A DNA stretch of 43,011 bases, taken from the NCBI GenBank assembly GCA_938085425.1, contig CALKGQ010000043.1, forward strand, positions 1 through 43,011. Reading direction: 5' to 3'. This document shows positions 1 through 7,596 of this stretch, one piece after another. Made by a program: the position numbers and the translations under genes. Every line of letters starts with the position of its first letter. The first letter of the stretch is position 1. The notes beneath the pieces are model-generated. The model worked only from the letters and a program-made list of their open reading frames with translations, was not told where the DNA came from and did no database searches. The stretch is from an uncultured Flavobacteriales bacterium. Lineage in GTDB: Bacteria > Bacteroidota > Bacteroidia > Flavobacteriales_D > Sanyastnellaceae.

Positions 1-537
1 GTGTTGTTCAGAAGGAGAAGCTTCCATGTCGTCTTCCGTCAAATTGGCATGCCAACGTTTGCTGAATGGCGTGAACACGGTGTAAGGCGTGCCATCAGGC
101 TTCACAACCTCCCCCGGTGCCTTGATCACATGGTCTTTGAACGTATGCAGGGGGGTGTTTTTCGCACTCAAAGCCTCCATCAACAGTCCATCTCGCCCCA
201 AGGCGTAGGGCTCATAGTCCTCATTGGCGTAGACCCCACGAACATCGAGTTTGGCAATGAGTTCGAGGAGAACGTCATGGGGGGTTCCGTGGGCCACATA
301 GATGTCCGAACCCATAGTCTTTGCTTCTTTCTGAAGGACCGACATGCGGTTGTGCAAGAAGGTCACCCTTGCGTCCTGTTTGTCCTCCAAGTGTTGCAGA
401 ATGTTTTCGTCAAAAACGAAGAGCAACAACACCCTATGCCCAGAGGACAGGGCTGCATGTAGGGCACGGTTGTCGTTCCAGCGAAGGTCTCGGCGGAACC
501 AATGGATGACCAACGGAGAAGAGGGGAGGGCAATCAT
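1..537 (-). CDS. phr: Deoxyribodipyrimidine photolyase / cryptochrome family (5' part, cut by window edge)
   Basis: Only the first 179 codons are in the window; the C-terminal FAD-binding helical domain lies off the left edge. The family repairs UV pyrimidine dimers with blue light, or acts as a cryptochrome. The visible part is the N-terminal alpha/beta antenna domain: the hallmark opening VIHWFRRDLRWNDNRAL (residues 10-26), ANEDYEPYALGRD (104-116) and YTVFTPFSKRW (152-162), which matches the class I photolyase YTVFTPFW pattern. The ATG at 537-535 is chosen because conserved sequence starts a few residues later. It is transcribed away from the fasciclin gene. No clear -7 box is seen upstream, only a hairpin and a repeated palindrome at 564-613. 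Family assignment is secure. Photolyase versus cryptochrome cannot be decided from this part. Confidence 0.9.
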   Translation of the reverse strand, partial: MIALPSSPLVIHWFRRDLRWNDNRALHAALSSGHRVLLLFVFDENILQHLEDKQDARVTFLHNRMSVLQKEAKTMGSDIYVAHGTPHDVLLELIAKLDVRGVYANEDYEPYALGRDGLLMEALSAKNTPLHTFKDHVIKAPGEVVKPDGTPYTVFTPFSKRWHANLTEDDMEASPSEQH

Positions 538-563
538 TGAAGTTGGTTTTGACGGGCAAGGAA

Positions 564-585
564 ACGGCCCACCTCCGTGGGCCGT
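564..585. repeat. Perfect 9-bp stem hairpin between divergent phr and fasciclin genes
   Basis: ACGGCCCAC (564-572), loop CTCC, GTGGGCCGT (577-585), then CCTTTTGG. It resembles an intrinsic terminator, but no plus-strand gene ends just upstream and the T tract is weak. It could be an attenuator or a cruciform operator. The role is unknown. Confidence 0.5.
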
Positions 586-587
586 CC

Positions 588-613
588 TTTTGGTCCAAAA
601 CTTGGTCCAAAAC
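588..613. repeat. Tandem 12-bp repeat with palindromic core, possible operator
   Basis: TTGGTCCAAAAC occurs twice head to tail (590-601 and 602-613). The first copy lies inside the odd palindrome TTTTGGTCCAAAA (588-600). It sits in the 211-bp gap between the divergent phr and fasciclin genes, a position where a regulator could bind. Binding is inference; only the repeat is seen. Confidence 0.4.
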
Positions 614-748
614 ACCTTACGATTTCGTGAATCTCATGAATCCACAAATTCAAAACCACCCGTGAGAAAGAAAGGTTCACTGTCACAGAACATTTTTTTT
701 AGGACAATGTTAGACACTCACATTAATTCAATTAACCCTTTCAGATTC

Positions 749-2611
749 ATGAAACATTTGTTCTCCAGCCTCGCACTTTGCTTGGCCACCATCGCCGGAT
801 TCGCCCAATGCGAGGCCGACCACACCGTGGAAGCGACTTCAAACCTCACGTTCGAGCCTTCAATGCTGACCATTGAGCAAGGCGAAAGCGTTGCCTTCCT
901 CAACGTGGGAGGAAATCACGACGTGAATGGCGTTACCAATACTGTCACCCAAGACCCCTTCGGGAATCCTGTTGACTTTTCTTTCGATGCTGTCATGGCC
1001 ACGGACGAGCCAGTCTGCATTGGCACGTACACCTTTGATACCCCAGGAACTTACAACTACGACTGCAGCATTTATGGCCATGCGGCCGCGGGAATGGTGG
1101 GCACCATCACTGTCAATCCAGCCCCTGTAACAACCACAATCTGGGACATCGTTGAAGGCAGTGACGACCACACCTACCTCGAAGCAGCATTGTTGCAGCA
1201 GGGTTTGGATGGTGCATTGAACGATACCACAGTTTTGACCTTGTTTGCTCCTACCGATGCTGCTTTCGAAGCCGCAGCCGCAGCTTACGGAACGGACATC
1301 GCTGGCCTCCTGGCGCTGCCGTACCTGACAGACATCCTCTTGTACCACGTTACCGGCGGTGCGGTCATGAGCACTGACTTGTCCGACGGACAGGTGGTGA
1401 CCATGTTGAACGAGGGAACGGCCACCGTCACCACCGACATGGGCGTGTTCATCAACAATGCGCAAGTGACTGGACCAGACAACACAGCTGACAATGGAGT
1501 CGTCCATATTTTGGACGCTTTGATCCAGCCTGCGCCTCCAGTGGCGACGACCATCTGGGACATCGTTGAAGGCAGTGACGACCACAACTACCTAGAGGCT
1601 GCATTGTTGCAGCAGGATTTGGATGGTGCTTTGAATGATACCACAGTCCTGACTTTGTTCGCTCCAACCGACGCGGCCTTTGAGGCTGCAGCGGTCGCCT
1701 ACGGAACGGACATTGATGGTCTTTTGGCGCTGCCGTACTTGACAGACATTTTGTTGTACCACGTCACTGGCGGTGCGGTCATGAGCACTGACTTGTCCGA
1801 TGGACAGGTGGTGACCATGTTGAACGAGGGAACAGCCACCGTCACCATCGACATGGGCGTGTTCATCAACAATGCGCAAGTGACTGGACCAGACAACACA
1901 GCTGACAATGGAGTCGTCCATATTTTGGATGCTTTGATCCAGCCTGCACCTCCAGTGGCAACAACCATTTGGGACATTGTTGTGGCGAGTGAGGACCACA
2001 CCTACCTCGAGGCAGCTCTGCTTCAGGAAGGTTTGGATGGTGCGCTCAGTGACACCACAGCACTCACTCTTTTCGCTCCAACGGATGCTGCACTGGAAGC
2101 CACAGCGGCTGCCCTTGGCACAGACATCACCGGTATTTTGGCCCTGCCCAATCTGACCGACATCCTTCTCTACCATGTGACCGCTGGAGCCGTGTTGAGC
2201 ACGGATTTGAGCGACGGTTTGACGGTGGGCATGTTGAACGATGCTGAAGCCACCATCACCATTGATGAAAATGGTGTGTTTGTGAATGACGCCCAGGTGA
2301 CGACTCCAGATTTGACTGCCGACAACGGCGTGGTGCACGTCATCGATGGCGTCTTGTTGCCTCCTACTGATGGCATCCAAGAAGCCCAAGCGTCATGGAC
2401 TGTGATGCCAAACCCAGCCTCAGATGAGGTGCGTTTTGCGGGATTGGCTGCAGAAGCCACAGCTGTGGTGTTGGATTTGACAGGACGTCAAGTCGCCCAG
2501 TTGGCCGCAGGAAACAACATCCTGGCTGTTGGACACATGGCACCGGGTACCTACGTGGTGGCAGTGACCTCCAATGGTTCCATCACCACAAGCAAGTTGG
2601 TGGTGCGCTGA
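749..2611 (+). CDS. Secreted cupredoxin - triple fasciclin (FAS1) protein with T9SS type A sorting domain
   Basis: 620 aa. The start is the ATG at 749 because it gives a signal peptide (MKHLFSSLALCLATIAGFAQ); the open frame upstream has no homology features. Domains in order: signal 1-20; a plastocyanin/azurin-like cupredoxin domain, about 22-123, with a complete type 1 copper ligand set (H57, C106, H111, M116, spacing C-x4-H-x4-M); three FAS1 domains of 138 aa period starting near 129, 267 and 405, each opening with TTIWDIV; and a C-terminal T9SS domain from about 545 (VMPNPASDEVRFAG ... LVVR). FAS1 domains mediate adhesion and cupredoxins carry electrons or bind copper. The likely location is the cell surface via T9SS. 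A strong terminator follows. The function of the combination is not known to me. Confidence 0.9.
   Translation: MKHLFSSLALCLATIAGFAQCEADHTVEATSNLTFEPSMLTIEQGESVAFLNVGGNHDVNGVTNTVTQDPFGNPVDFSFDAVMATDEPVCIGTYTFDTPGTYNYDCSIYGHAAAGMVGTITVNPAPVTTTIWDIVEGSDDHTYLEAALLQQGLDGALNDTTVLTLFAPTDAAFEAAAAAYGTDIAGLLALPYLTDILLYHVTGGAVMSTDLSDGQVVTMLNEGTATVTTDMGVFINNAQVTGPDNTADNGVVHILDALIQPAPPVATTIWDIVEGSDDHNYLEAALLQQDLDGALNDTTVLTLFAPTDAAFEAAAVAYGTDIDGLLALPYLTDILLYHVTGGAVMSTDLSDGQVVTMLNEGTATVTIDMGVFINNAQVTGPDNTADNGVVHILDALIQPAPPVATTIWDIVVASEDHTYLEAALLQEGLDGALSDTTALTLFAPTDAALEATAAALGTDITGILALPNLTDILLYHVTAGAVLSTDLSDGLTVGMLNDAEATITIDENGVFVNDAQVTTPDLTADNGVVHVIDGVLLPPTDGIQEAQASWTVMPNPASDEVRFAGLAAEATAVVLDLTGRQVAQLAAGNNILAVGHMAPGTYVVAVTSNGSITTSKLVVR
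1132..2370 (+). repeat. Three in-frame 414-bp tandem repeats encoding FAS1 domains
   Basis: The TGGGACAT motif recurs at 1142, 1556 and 1970, exactly 414 bp apart. Copies 1 and 2 share about 80 consecutive identical bases near 1435-1515 / 1849-1929, while their 5' halves differ at many synonymous sites. Copy 3 is clearly more diverged. Confidence 0.9.
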
Positions 2612-2633
2612 GCACAGAAAATTGAAACGACAG

Positions 2634-2664
2634 AAAAGGCCTCCCTTGTGGGAGGCCTTTTTTT
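2634..2664. terminator. Bidirectional intrinsic terminator
   Basis: An A-tract is followed by stem GGCCTCCC (2638-2645), loop TTGT, GGGAGGCC (2650-2657) and seven Ts. It lies between the convergent fasciclin gene and the SDR gene and can serve both strands. Confidence 0.92.
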
Positions 2665-2670
2665 GTTTTG

Positions 2671-3570
2671 TCAAATGCAATCCAGCAGCGCTTCTTTCAG
2701 TGCGGGATGCCGCCACTGAAAGCCCTCCTTAAGAAGGTTGTCAGGGACGACATTTTGAGACGCCAAAACGATGGTGGCCATTTCACCAAGCACCAAACGA
2801 AGCGCCCAAGCGGGAACCGATGGTGCGAAATGCGGTCGACCAAGGCATTTCGCCAGGACTTTGGAAAATTGGGCGTTGGGAACACTCTCAGGGGCCACCA
2901 AGTTGAAGGTGCCATGTGCCGTTTCCGTTGTTGCGGCATATTGAACAAATCGAACGACGTCGTCCACATGGATCCAGCTCATGCATTGGGAGCCCTGGCC
3001 AAGGGGAGCTCCGAGACCGAGGCGATAGATGGGCAGGAGCCGATCGAGTGTGCCTCCATTTGGCGAGAGGACGATGCCAAGGCGCATCACCACATGACGG
3101 GTTGAAGAGGGCAAATGGACGGCAGCGGACTGTTCCCAAGCTTCTGACACCTGGGCCAAAAAACCCTGCCCAACGGTGCCGCTTTCGTCGACAGCGGACG
3201 TGCATTCCCCGTAAAACCCCACCGCGGAGGCTTGGATGAAGGTGCCAGTGAATCGCATTTGCTTCAAGGCCTTGCAAAGAAGAGAGGTGCCCTTGGTCCG
3301 GCTTTCCATGATGGCCAATTTGTGGGAGCGTGTCCAGCGTTGCCCAACATTTGCCCCGGCGAGATGGACCACGACATCCACATCTTCAAGTGCTGCAGAA
3401 GGAAAGATGCCTTGCTCGAGGTCCCACGCAAAAGCTGTTGCATCAGGGTGGGTGCGCGCATCACTTCGTCCAAGGGTCCTGACGGTCGCGCCTCTTTGGA
3501 GGAGCGAATGGGTCAATGCCGTGCCAATCATTCCCGAGGCGCCAGTGATCAACCAAGTTTGGGGTTTCAT
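2671..3570 (-). CDS. TIGR01777 / SDR39U1 (YfcH-like) NAD(P)-dependent epimerase family protein
   Basis: 299 aa, the full family length. It is an extended short-chain dehydrogenase-like protein whose substrate is unknown even for well studied homologues. Visible features: Rossmann dinucleotide motif TGASGMIG (9-16), the VVHLAGANVG strand (about 66-75), the family signature SAVGFYG (the Tyr replaces the usual YxxxK pair) and a C-terminal DUF1731-type end (VPAWALRLVLGEMA ... FQWRHPALKEAL). The start ATG lies at 3570-3568, immediately before MKPQTWLITGASG. It is divergent from the choice-of-anchor-B gene and convergent with the fasciclin gene across a shared terminator. Family confidence is high. 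The reaction is not known. Confidence 0.9.
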   Translation of the reverse strand: MKPQTWLITGASGMIGTALTHSLLQRGATVRTLGRSDARTHPDATAFAWDLEQGIFPSAALEDVDVVVHLAGANVGQRWTRSHKLAIMESRTKGTSLLCKALKQMRFTGTFIQASAVGFYGECTSAVDESGTVGQGFLAQVSEAWEQSAAVHLPSSTRHVVMRLGIVLSPNGGTLDRLLPIYRLGLGAPLGQGSQCMSWIHVDDVVRFVQYAATTETAHGTFNLVAPESVPNAQFSKVLAKCLGRPHFAPSVPAWALRLVLGEMATIVLASQNVVPDNLLKEGFQWRHPALKEALLDCI

Positions 3571-3601
3571 TCGTATCTTATGTTAACTATTGTATTCACA
3601 C

Positions 3602-5674
3602 ATGCTGCATTCCTTTAACCGCTTGGCACTTTCCTTGTTCGGAAAGTCTCTCCCTACTTGGCATCTGGCCATCGCATTTTTGTGCGTTGCCCATGCCCAA
3701 GAGGCTCGAGCACAGGGAGAAGCAGCAATTCATCAGCAAATTGATTCAGTGGCCTTCCTCTCGGCATCTTCCATGTTTGCAGAGCACGTGAATGACATCG
3801 GTCTTTGGTTGGATGAAGAGACTTTGGAATCTTATCTCCTTGTCGGGTGTGACAATGGTACGGCCTTTGTAAAAATGTTGCCGGGGGGTCAACCCATGTA
3901 CATGGGCAAGTTGCCCACAACAACTGTTGTGAGCCTTTGGCGGGACATCAAGGTGCTGAACGATCACGCTTACGTGGTGAGTGAAGCGCCTGCACATGGG
4001 ATGCAAGTGTTCGATTTGACAGCATTGCGCGATTGGCATCCACTTGACGGGGTCCAAGATTGGGTGCCAGACGCGGTGATCTCCGCACCAGGCTCTGCGC
4101 ACAACTTGGCTGTTCTTCCCGAAGCAGATATGGTGATTCAACTCGGCTCGAACAGCTTTGGTGGGGGAGCGGTGTTGTTCGATGCATCGGATCCGGGTGC
4201 GCCTTTTCTTGCAGGTGGGTCGTCAGAACAGGGGTACTTTCATGATGCGCACGCACTTCGTTACGAAGGCCCAGATGAGGAACATCATGGAAAGGACCTT
4301 TTGTTTGCAGCAGCGGGGTCTCGGTTGTCCATTTTGGACATCAGTGACCCGTCTGATGTCTTGCTGATCGGGGAGAGCGATTATCCTCAGTCGGTGTACA
4401 CCCACCAAGTTTGGGTCTCGGAGTCCCAAGACCATGCGTTCTTGGGGGATGAGTTGGACGAATCTCAATTGGGCGGGGGGACCAAAACCATTGTTTTCGA
4501 CTTGACCGACTTGGACGCTCCTTTCGTCCACGAAATCCACGAGTCAGAGTTGGAGGCCACCGACCACAACCAATATGGTCATGGCGAATGGTTGTTTCAG
4601 AGCAATTACAGTGCAGGTTTGAGAATGTTGAGCAGCGCCTGGCCTGAGTTGCCTGTGCTCTCGGAGAGAGGCCACTTTGATCCTTTGCCAGATGTGGAGG
4701 GAGCGGGCTTTCAGGGTGCGTGGTCCCATGTCATTCTTGCCGATCAAGGCCTCGTGGCTTTCACTTCCATCAACCAAGGGGTATGGGTGGTGCGTCCCAA
4801 GATGGCATGGTTGCAAAACATTGCCATTTCCAGCTGCGAGGCGGGCACCGTGCCGTCCCCCAACAATTGGAGCATGACAGTGCATGCGCTTGATGGTTGG
4901 GACTTTCCGTTGGAAGTCACCGTTGAAGGGGTGGCATTTCTGCCTGAAAGCCCAAGCACTTGGGTGATGGAGGAGAGTGGCAGCACACTCTTGTATTTTC
5001 AGGCTTATGGATTGCCAGGAGTTCAGGCCAAGGTGCACGTGACCTCAGCGCAGTCCAGCTGGCCCATCCCAATTTTGACGTCAGAAGCCTTGTGGCCTGC
5101 GCACTATGCAGACGAGGATGGCGATGGCTATGGCAATCCCAACTTGCCAGTATGGGGCTGTGGGGATGTGCCAGGCACTTCTGCACTTCCATTGGATTGT
5201 CAAGATTGGAATGCCCAGACTTATCCGACGGCGCTTGAACTTTGCGATGGTTGGGACAACGATTGTGATGGAGAAGCCGACGAGGAAACCGCAGCGCTTC
5301 CTTGGTACATAGATGGAGACGGCGATGGTTTTGGCGACGGTGCGCACCCTGCGGTGACGAGTTGTGTTCCGTTGGTCAACCGCGTGTTGGTGTCAGGGGA
5401 TTGCAACGACAATGAAGCGACCATGTATCCTGGCGCCATGGCCTTGCAAAATGGCACAGACAACAACTGTGACGGGGTGATTTCAGAAGAGGAGTTGAAC
5501 CCTTGTCTGGGAGATTTCGATTTGGACGGTTTGCGCTCGACAAGCGACATGCTTGAGATCCTCTCGGCCATGGGGTGTCAGGTGGGCTGCACCGCGAGCA
5601 CCAATGGTGACGATTCCGTGGGCATTGCAGACCTCTTGTCCTTCCTAAGTGTGTTTGGCCTTCCTTGCAGCTGA
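3602..5674 (+). CDS. Secreted choice-of-anchor B family protein with MopE-like metal-binding repeats
   Basis: 690 aa from the ATG at 3602; a TTG four codons earlier is possible but less likely. A hydrophobic N-terminus ends at about AHAQEARAQG, consistent with a signal peptide. Residues about 50-400 form a beta-propeller-like region with the choice-of-anchor B hallmark DHNQYGHGEWLFQSNYSAGL near 320. Then come two acidic MopE/Cu-binding-type motifs, ELCDGWDNDCDGEADEE (about 546) and NGTDNNCDGVISEEE (about 617). The C-terminus has two Asp-rich dockerin/EF-hand-like segments (GDFDLDGLRSTSDML and NGDDSVGIADLLSFLS) and ends in Cys-Ser. It is probably exported and anchored or processed through this tail. 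No classical T9SS domain is seen. Function is unknown. Confidence 0.82.
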   Translation: MLHSFNRLALSLFGKSLPTWHLAIAFLCVAHAQEARAQGEAAIHQQIDSVAFLSASSMFAEHVNDIGLWLDEETLESYLLVGCDNGTAFVKMLPGGQPMYMGKLPTTTVVSLWRDIKVLNDHAYVVSEAPAHGMQVFDLTALRDWHPLDGVQDWVPDAVISAPGSAHNLAVLPEADMVIQLGSNSFGGGAVLFDASDPGAPFLAGGSSEQGYFHDAHALRYEGPDEEHHGKDLLFAAAGSRLSILDISDPSDVLLIGESDYPQSVYTHQVWVSESQDHAFLGDELDESQLGGGTKTIVFDLTDLDAPFVHEIHESELEATDHNQYGHGEWLFQSNYSAGLRMLSSAWPELPVLSERGHFDPLPDVEGAGFQGAWSHVILADQGLVAFTSINQGVWVVRPKMAWLQNIAISSCEAGTVPSPNNWSMTVHALDGWDFPLEVTVEGVAFLPESPSTWVMEESGSTLLYFQAYGLPGVQAKVHVTSAQSSWPIPILTSEALWPAHYADEDGDGYGNPNLPVWGCGDVPGTSALPLDCQDWNAQTYPTALELCDGWDNDCDGEADEETAALPWYIDGDGDGFGDGAHPAVTSCVPLVNRVLVSGDCNDNEATMYPGAMALQNGTDNNCDGVISEEELNPCLGDFDLDGLRSTSDMLEILSAMGCQVGCTASTNGDDSVGIADLLSFLSVFGLPCS

Positions 5675-5675
5675 T

Positions 5676-5699
5676 CCAGGGGTCAATCCTGGGCTTTTT
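5676..5699 (+). terminator. Possible weak terminator of the choice-of-anchor B gene
   Basis: CCAGG (5676-5680) and CCTGG (5688-5692) form a 5-bp stem with a 7-nt loop, followed by GCTTTTT. It overlaps the 3' end of the convergent ABC transporter gene. The stem is short, so support is limited. Confidence 0.3.
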
Positions 5700-7578
5700 G
5701 TTGCGCGTACATGGTGGCGTAGAGTCCCTTCATCTGCAGAAGAGATTCGTGTGTGCCTTCTTCGATCAAACAGCCGTCGTCCAGAACCAGAATGCGGTCG
5801 GCATGCCGAAGAGAAGCCAGCCTGTGGCTGACCATCAAAGTGCAAGAGGCATCTTGTTTGGAGATGGCGTCCAAAATGGATTCTTCGGTCTCCGTATCCA
5901 CTGCAGAGAGACAGTCGTCAAGCAGCAAAATTTTGGGCGCTTTCACAAGGGCCCGGGCGATGCTGATGCGCTGCTTTTGGCCTCCACTCAAATTCACTCC
6001 CCGTTCTCCGAGCAGGGTGCCATACCCATGCTCAAAGCCCTCGATGTCTGACGCTACGCCCGCATTCTGGGCCGCCAACCGCACCTCACTGCTGTCTTCG
6101 AGGAACCGATGGCTCCCAAAGGCGATGTTCCGGCCAATGGTGTCGCTGAACAAAAAGACATCTTGGGGGACGTACCCCATGTCTTTTCTCAAGGAAGCCA
6201 AAGCCCATTCTTTCAACGGAGTGCCGTCCAGCTTGATGCACCCGTCGTCGGGATCCATCATCCTTGTCGCAAGTTGAAGGATGGTGGATTTCCCGCTTCC
6301 CGTTCGCCCCGTGATCCCCAAGGTTTCCCCTGGATTCAGCTTGAAATGCAGATCCTTCAGGGCTTGGATCCCCGTCTCAGGATAGGTCCAGCTGACGCCT
6401 TCAAAGCTCAGGGAAGGGGCTTGGGAAAGTGCCGACGTTCGCCCTCCATCGTCGGGGTCCACCACCGTGGGCTGCGCATGCAAGAAGTCCAAAATGCGTG
6501 CCATGGATGCCTCTGCTTTCTGGACCAAGGACGTCACCCAGCCTACGGATGCAAAAGGCCAAGTGAGGAGATTGACGTAAAACACGAATTGGAAAATGTG
6601 TCCCAATTCCAAATCTCCTGAGGCCACCCGAAGCCCCCCCACATAGACGGTCAGAATGGTGCTCAACCCTACGAGGAGGACAATCAAAGGCATGAACATC
6701 GCTTCCACTTTTACCAAATCGAGGACACGCATTTTGTAACGGTCGGTTTCGTGGTCGAACCGATTGGCGGCGGCGGCTACTCTGTGAAAGCTCTTGAGCA
6801 CCCGGATTCCAGCAATGTGCTGCTGAACGAAGGAGGAGACTCGGCTCTGGGCTTGCTGGCGCGCATCGCTCTTTTTGTGGATGTTGGCAGAAATGAAATA
6901 CACCCCCACAGACATAAAGGGAAGCGGGAGCAAGGCAAAACCAGTCAGCACTGGGTCAATGCTGTACATGACCCCCACCACAAGGCTCACCAAAAAGGTC
7001 AAGTTCAACGAGTACAAGATGGCAGGCCCCAAATACATGCGCACCTGGCTGACATCTTCGCTGATCCTGTTCATCAAATCCCCAGTGTCGTTCGCCTTGT
7101 AGAAGGTCGCGTCCAAGCGTTGGTAATGCTGGTAAATTTTTTCTTTCAGGTCGTACTCCACCAGTCGACTCATCACGATGATGGTCTGCCGGGTCAAGAA
7201 AGAAAAGAACCCCTTGATCAAGTAGGCGAACAAGAAAAACATGGCCTGCAGAAGGCCCACCCAAACCACAAAATCCAGGACGTCTTGTTTGCTGTTGGGA
7301 ACGGTGCTTGCCACGGCCTCGAGCCCGGTCAAGTCCCGGAAGACAAGAAGGTTTTGCGGCAGACGAAGTTCAGATGTGCCCCAAATCACGGAGGAGGGGT
7401 TCTCCTCAAACGGCACCAAGAAATCCGCATTGGCATCGTGAAGTGCATTGACGCCTTCCCCAATCATGGAAGGGGCCCACACCGCGAAGATGTTGGTCAT
7501 CACCACAAAGGCAATGCCTAGAAACAACCGGCCTCGGTGGTTCCAAATCAGGGGGTGAAGGGCGCGGAGTGACTTCAT
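5683..7578 (-). CDS. ABC-type exporter, fused permease-ATPase (MsbA/MdlB-like)
   Basis: 631 aa half-transporter. An N-terminal transmembrane domain (about 1-340, several hydrophobic helices plus a large first loop around residues 45-110) is followed by an ATPase domain. ATPase motifs: Walker A GRTGSGKST (about 423), Q-loop VPQDVFLFSD, signature LSGGQKQR (about 531), Walker B ILLLDDCLSAVD (about 548) and switch His in SHRLASL (about 583). The residue after the Walker B Asp, normally catalytic Glu, is Asp, as in MdlA/YheI-type half-transporters, so hydrolysis may be weak or need a partner. The ATG lies 18 nt after the stop of the TonB receptor gene, on the same strand, so the two are probably co-transcribed. 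The substrate is unknown. Confidence 0.9.
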   Translation of the reverse strand: MKSLRALHPLIWNHRGRLFLGIAFVVMTNIFAVWAPSMIGEGVNALHDANADFLVPFEENPSSVIWGTSELRLPQNLLVFRDLTGLEAVASTVPNSKQDVLDFVVWVGLLQAMFFLFAYLIKGFFSFLTRQTIIVMSRLVEYDLKEKIYQHYQRLDATFYKANDTGDLMNRISEDVSQVRMYLGPAILYSLNLTFLVSLVVGVMYSIDPVLTGFALLPLPFMSVGVYFISANIHKKSDARQQAQSRVSSFVQQHIAGIRVLKSFHRVAAAANRFDHETDRYKMRVLDLVKVEAMFMPLIVLLVGLSTILTVYVGGLRVASGDLELGHIFQFVFYVNLLTWPFASVGWVTSLVQKAEASMARILDFLHAQPTVVDPDDGGRTSALSQAPSLSFEGVSWTYPETGIQALKDLHFKLNPGETLGITGRTGSGKSTILQLATRMMDPDDGCIKLDGTPLKEWALASLRKDMGYVPQDVFLFSDTIGRNIAFGSHRFLEDSSEVRLAAQNAGVASDIEGFEHGYGTLLGERGVNLSGGQKQRISIARALVKAPKILLLDDCLSAVDTETEESILDAISKQDASCTLMVSHRLASLRHADRILVLDDGCLIEEGTHESLLQMKGLYATMYAQQKAQD

Positions 7579-7596
7579 CGAGCATTCATGACCTTG

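Noticed and set aside
344-748. N-terminal extension of the fasciclin frame
   Set aside because: It runs antisense to the photolyase start and through the intergenic hairpin; the signal peptide begins at 749.
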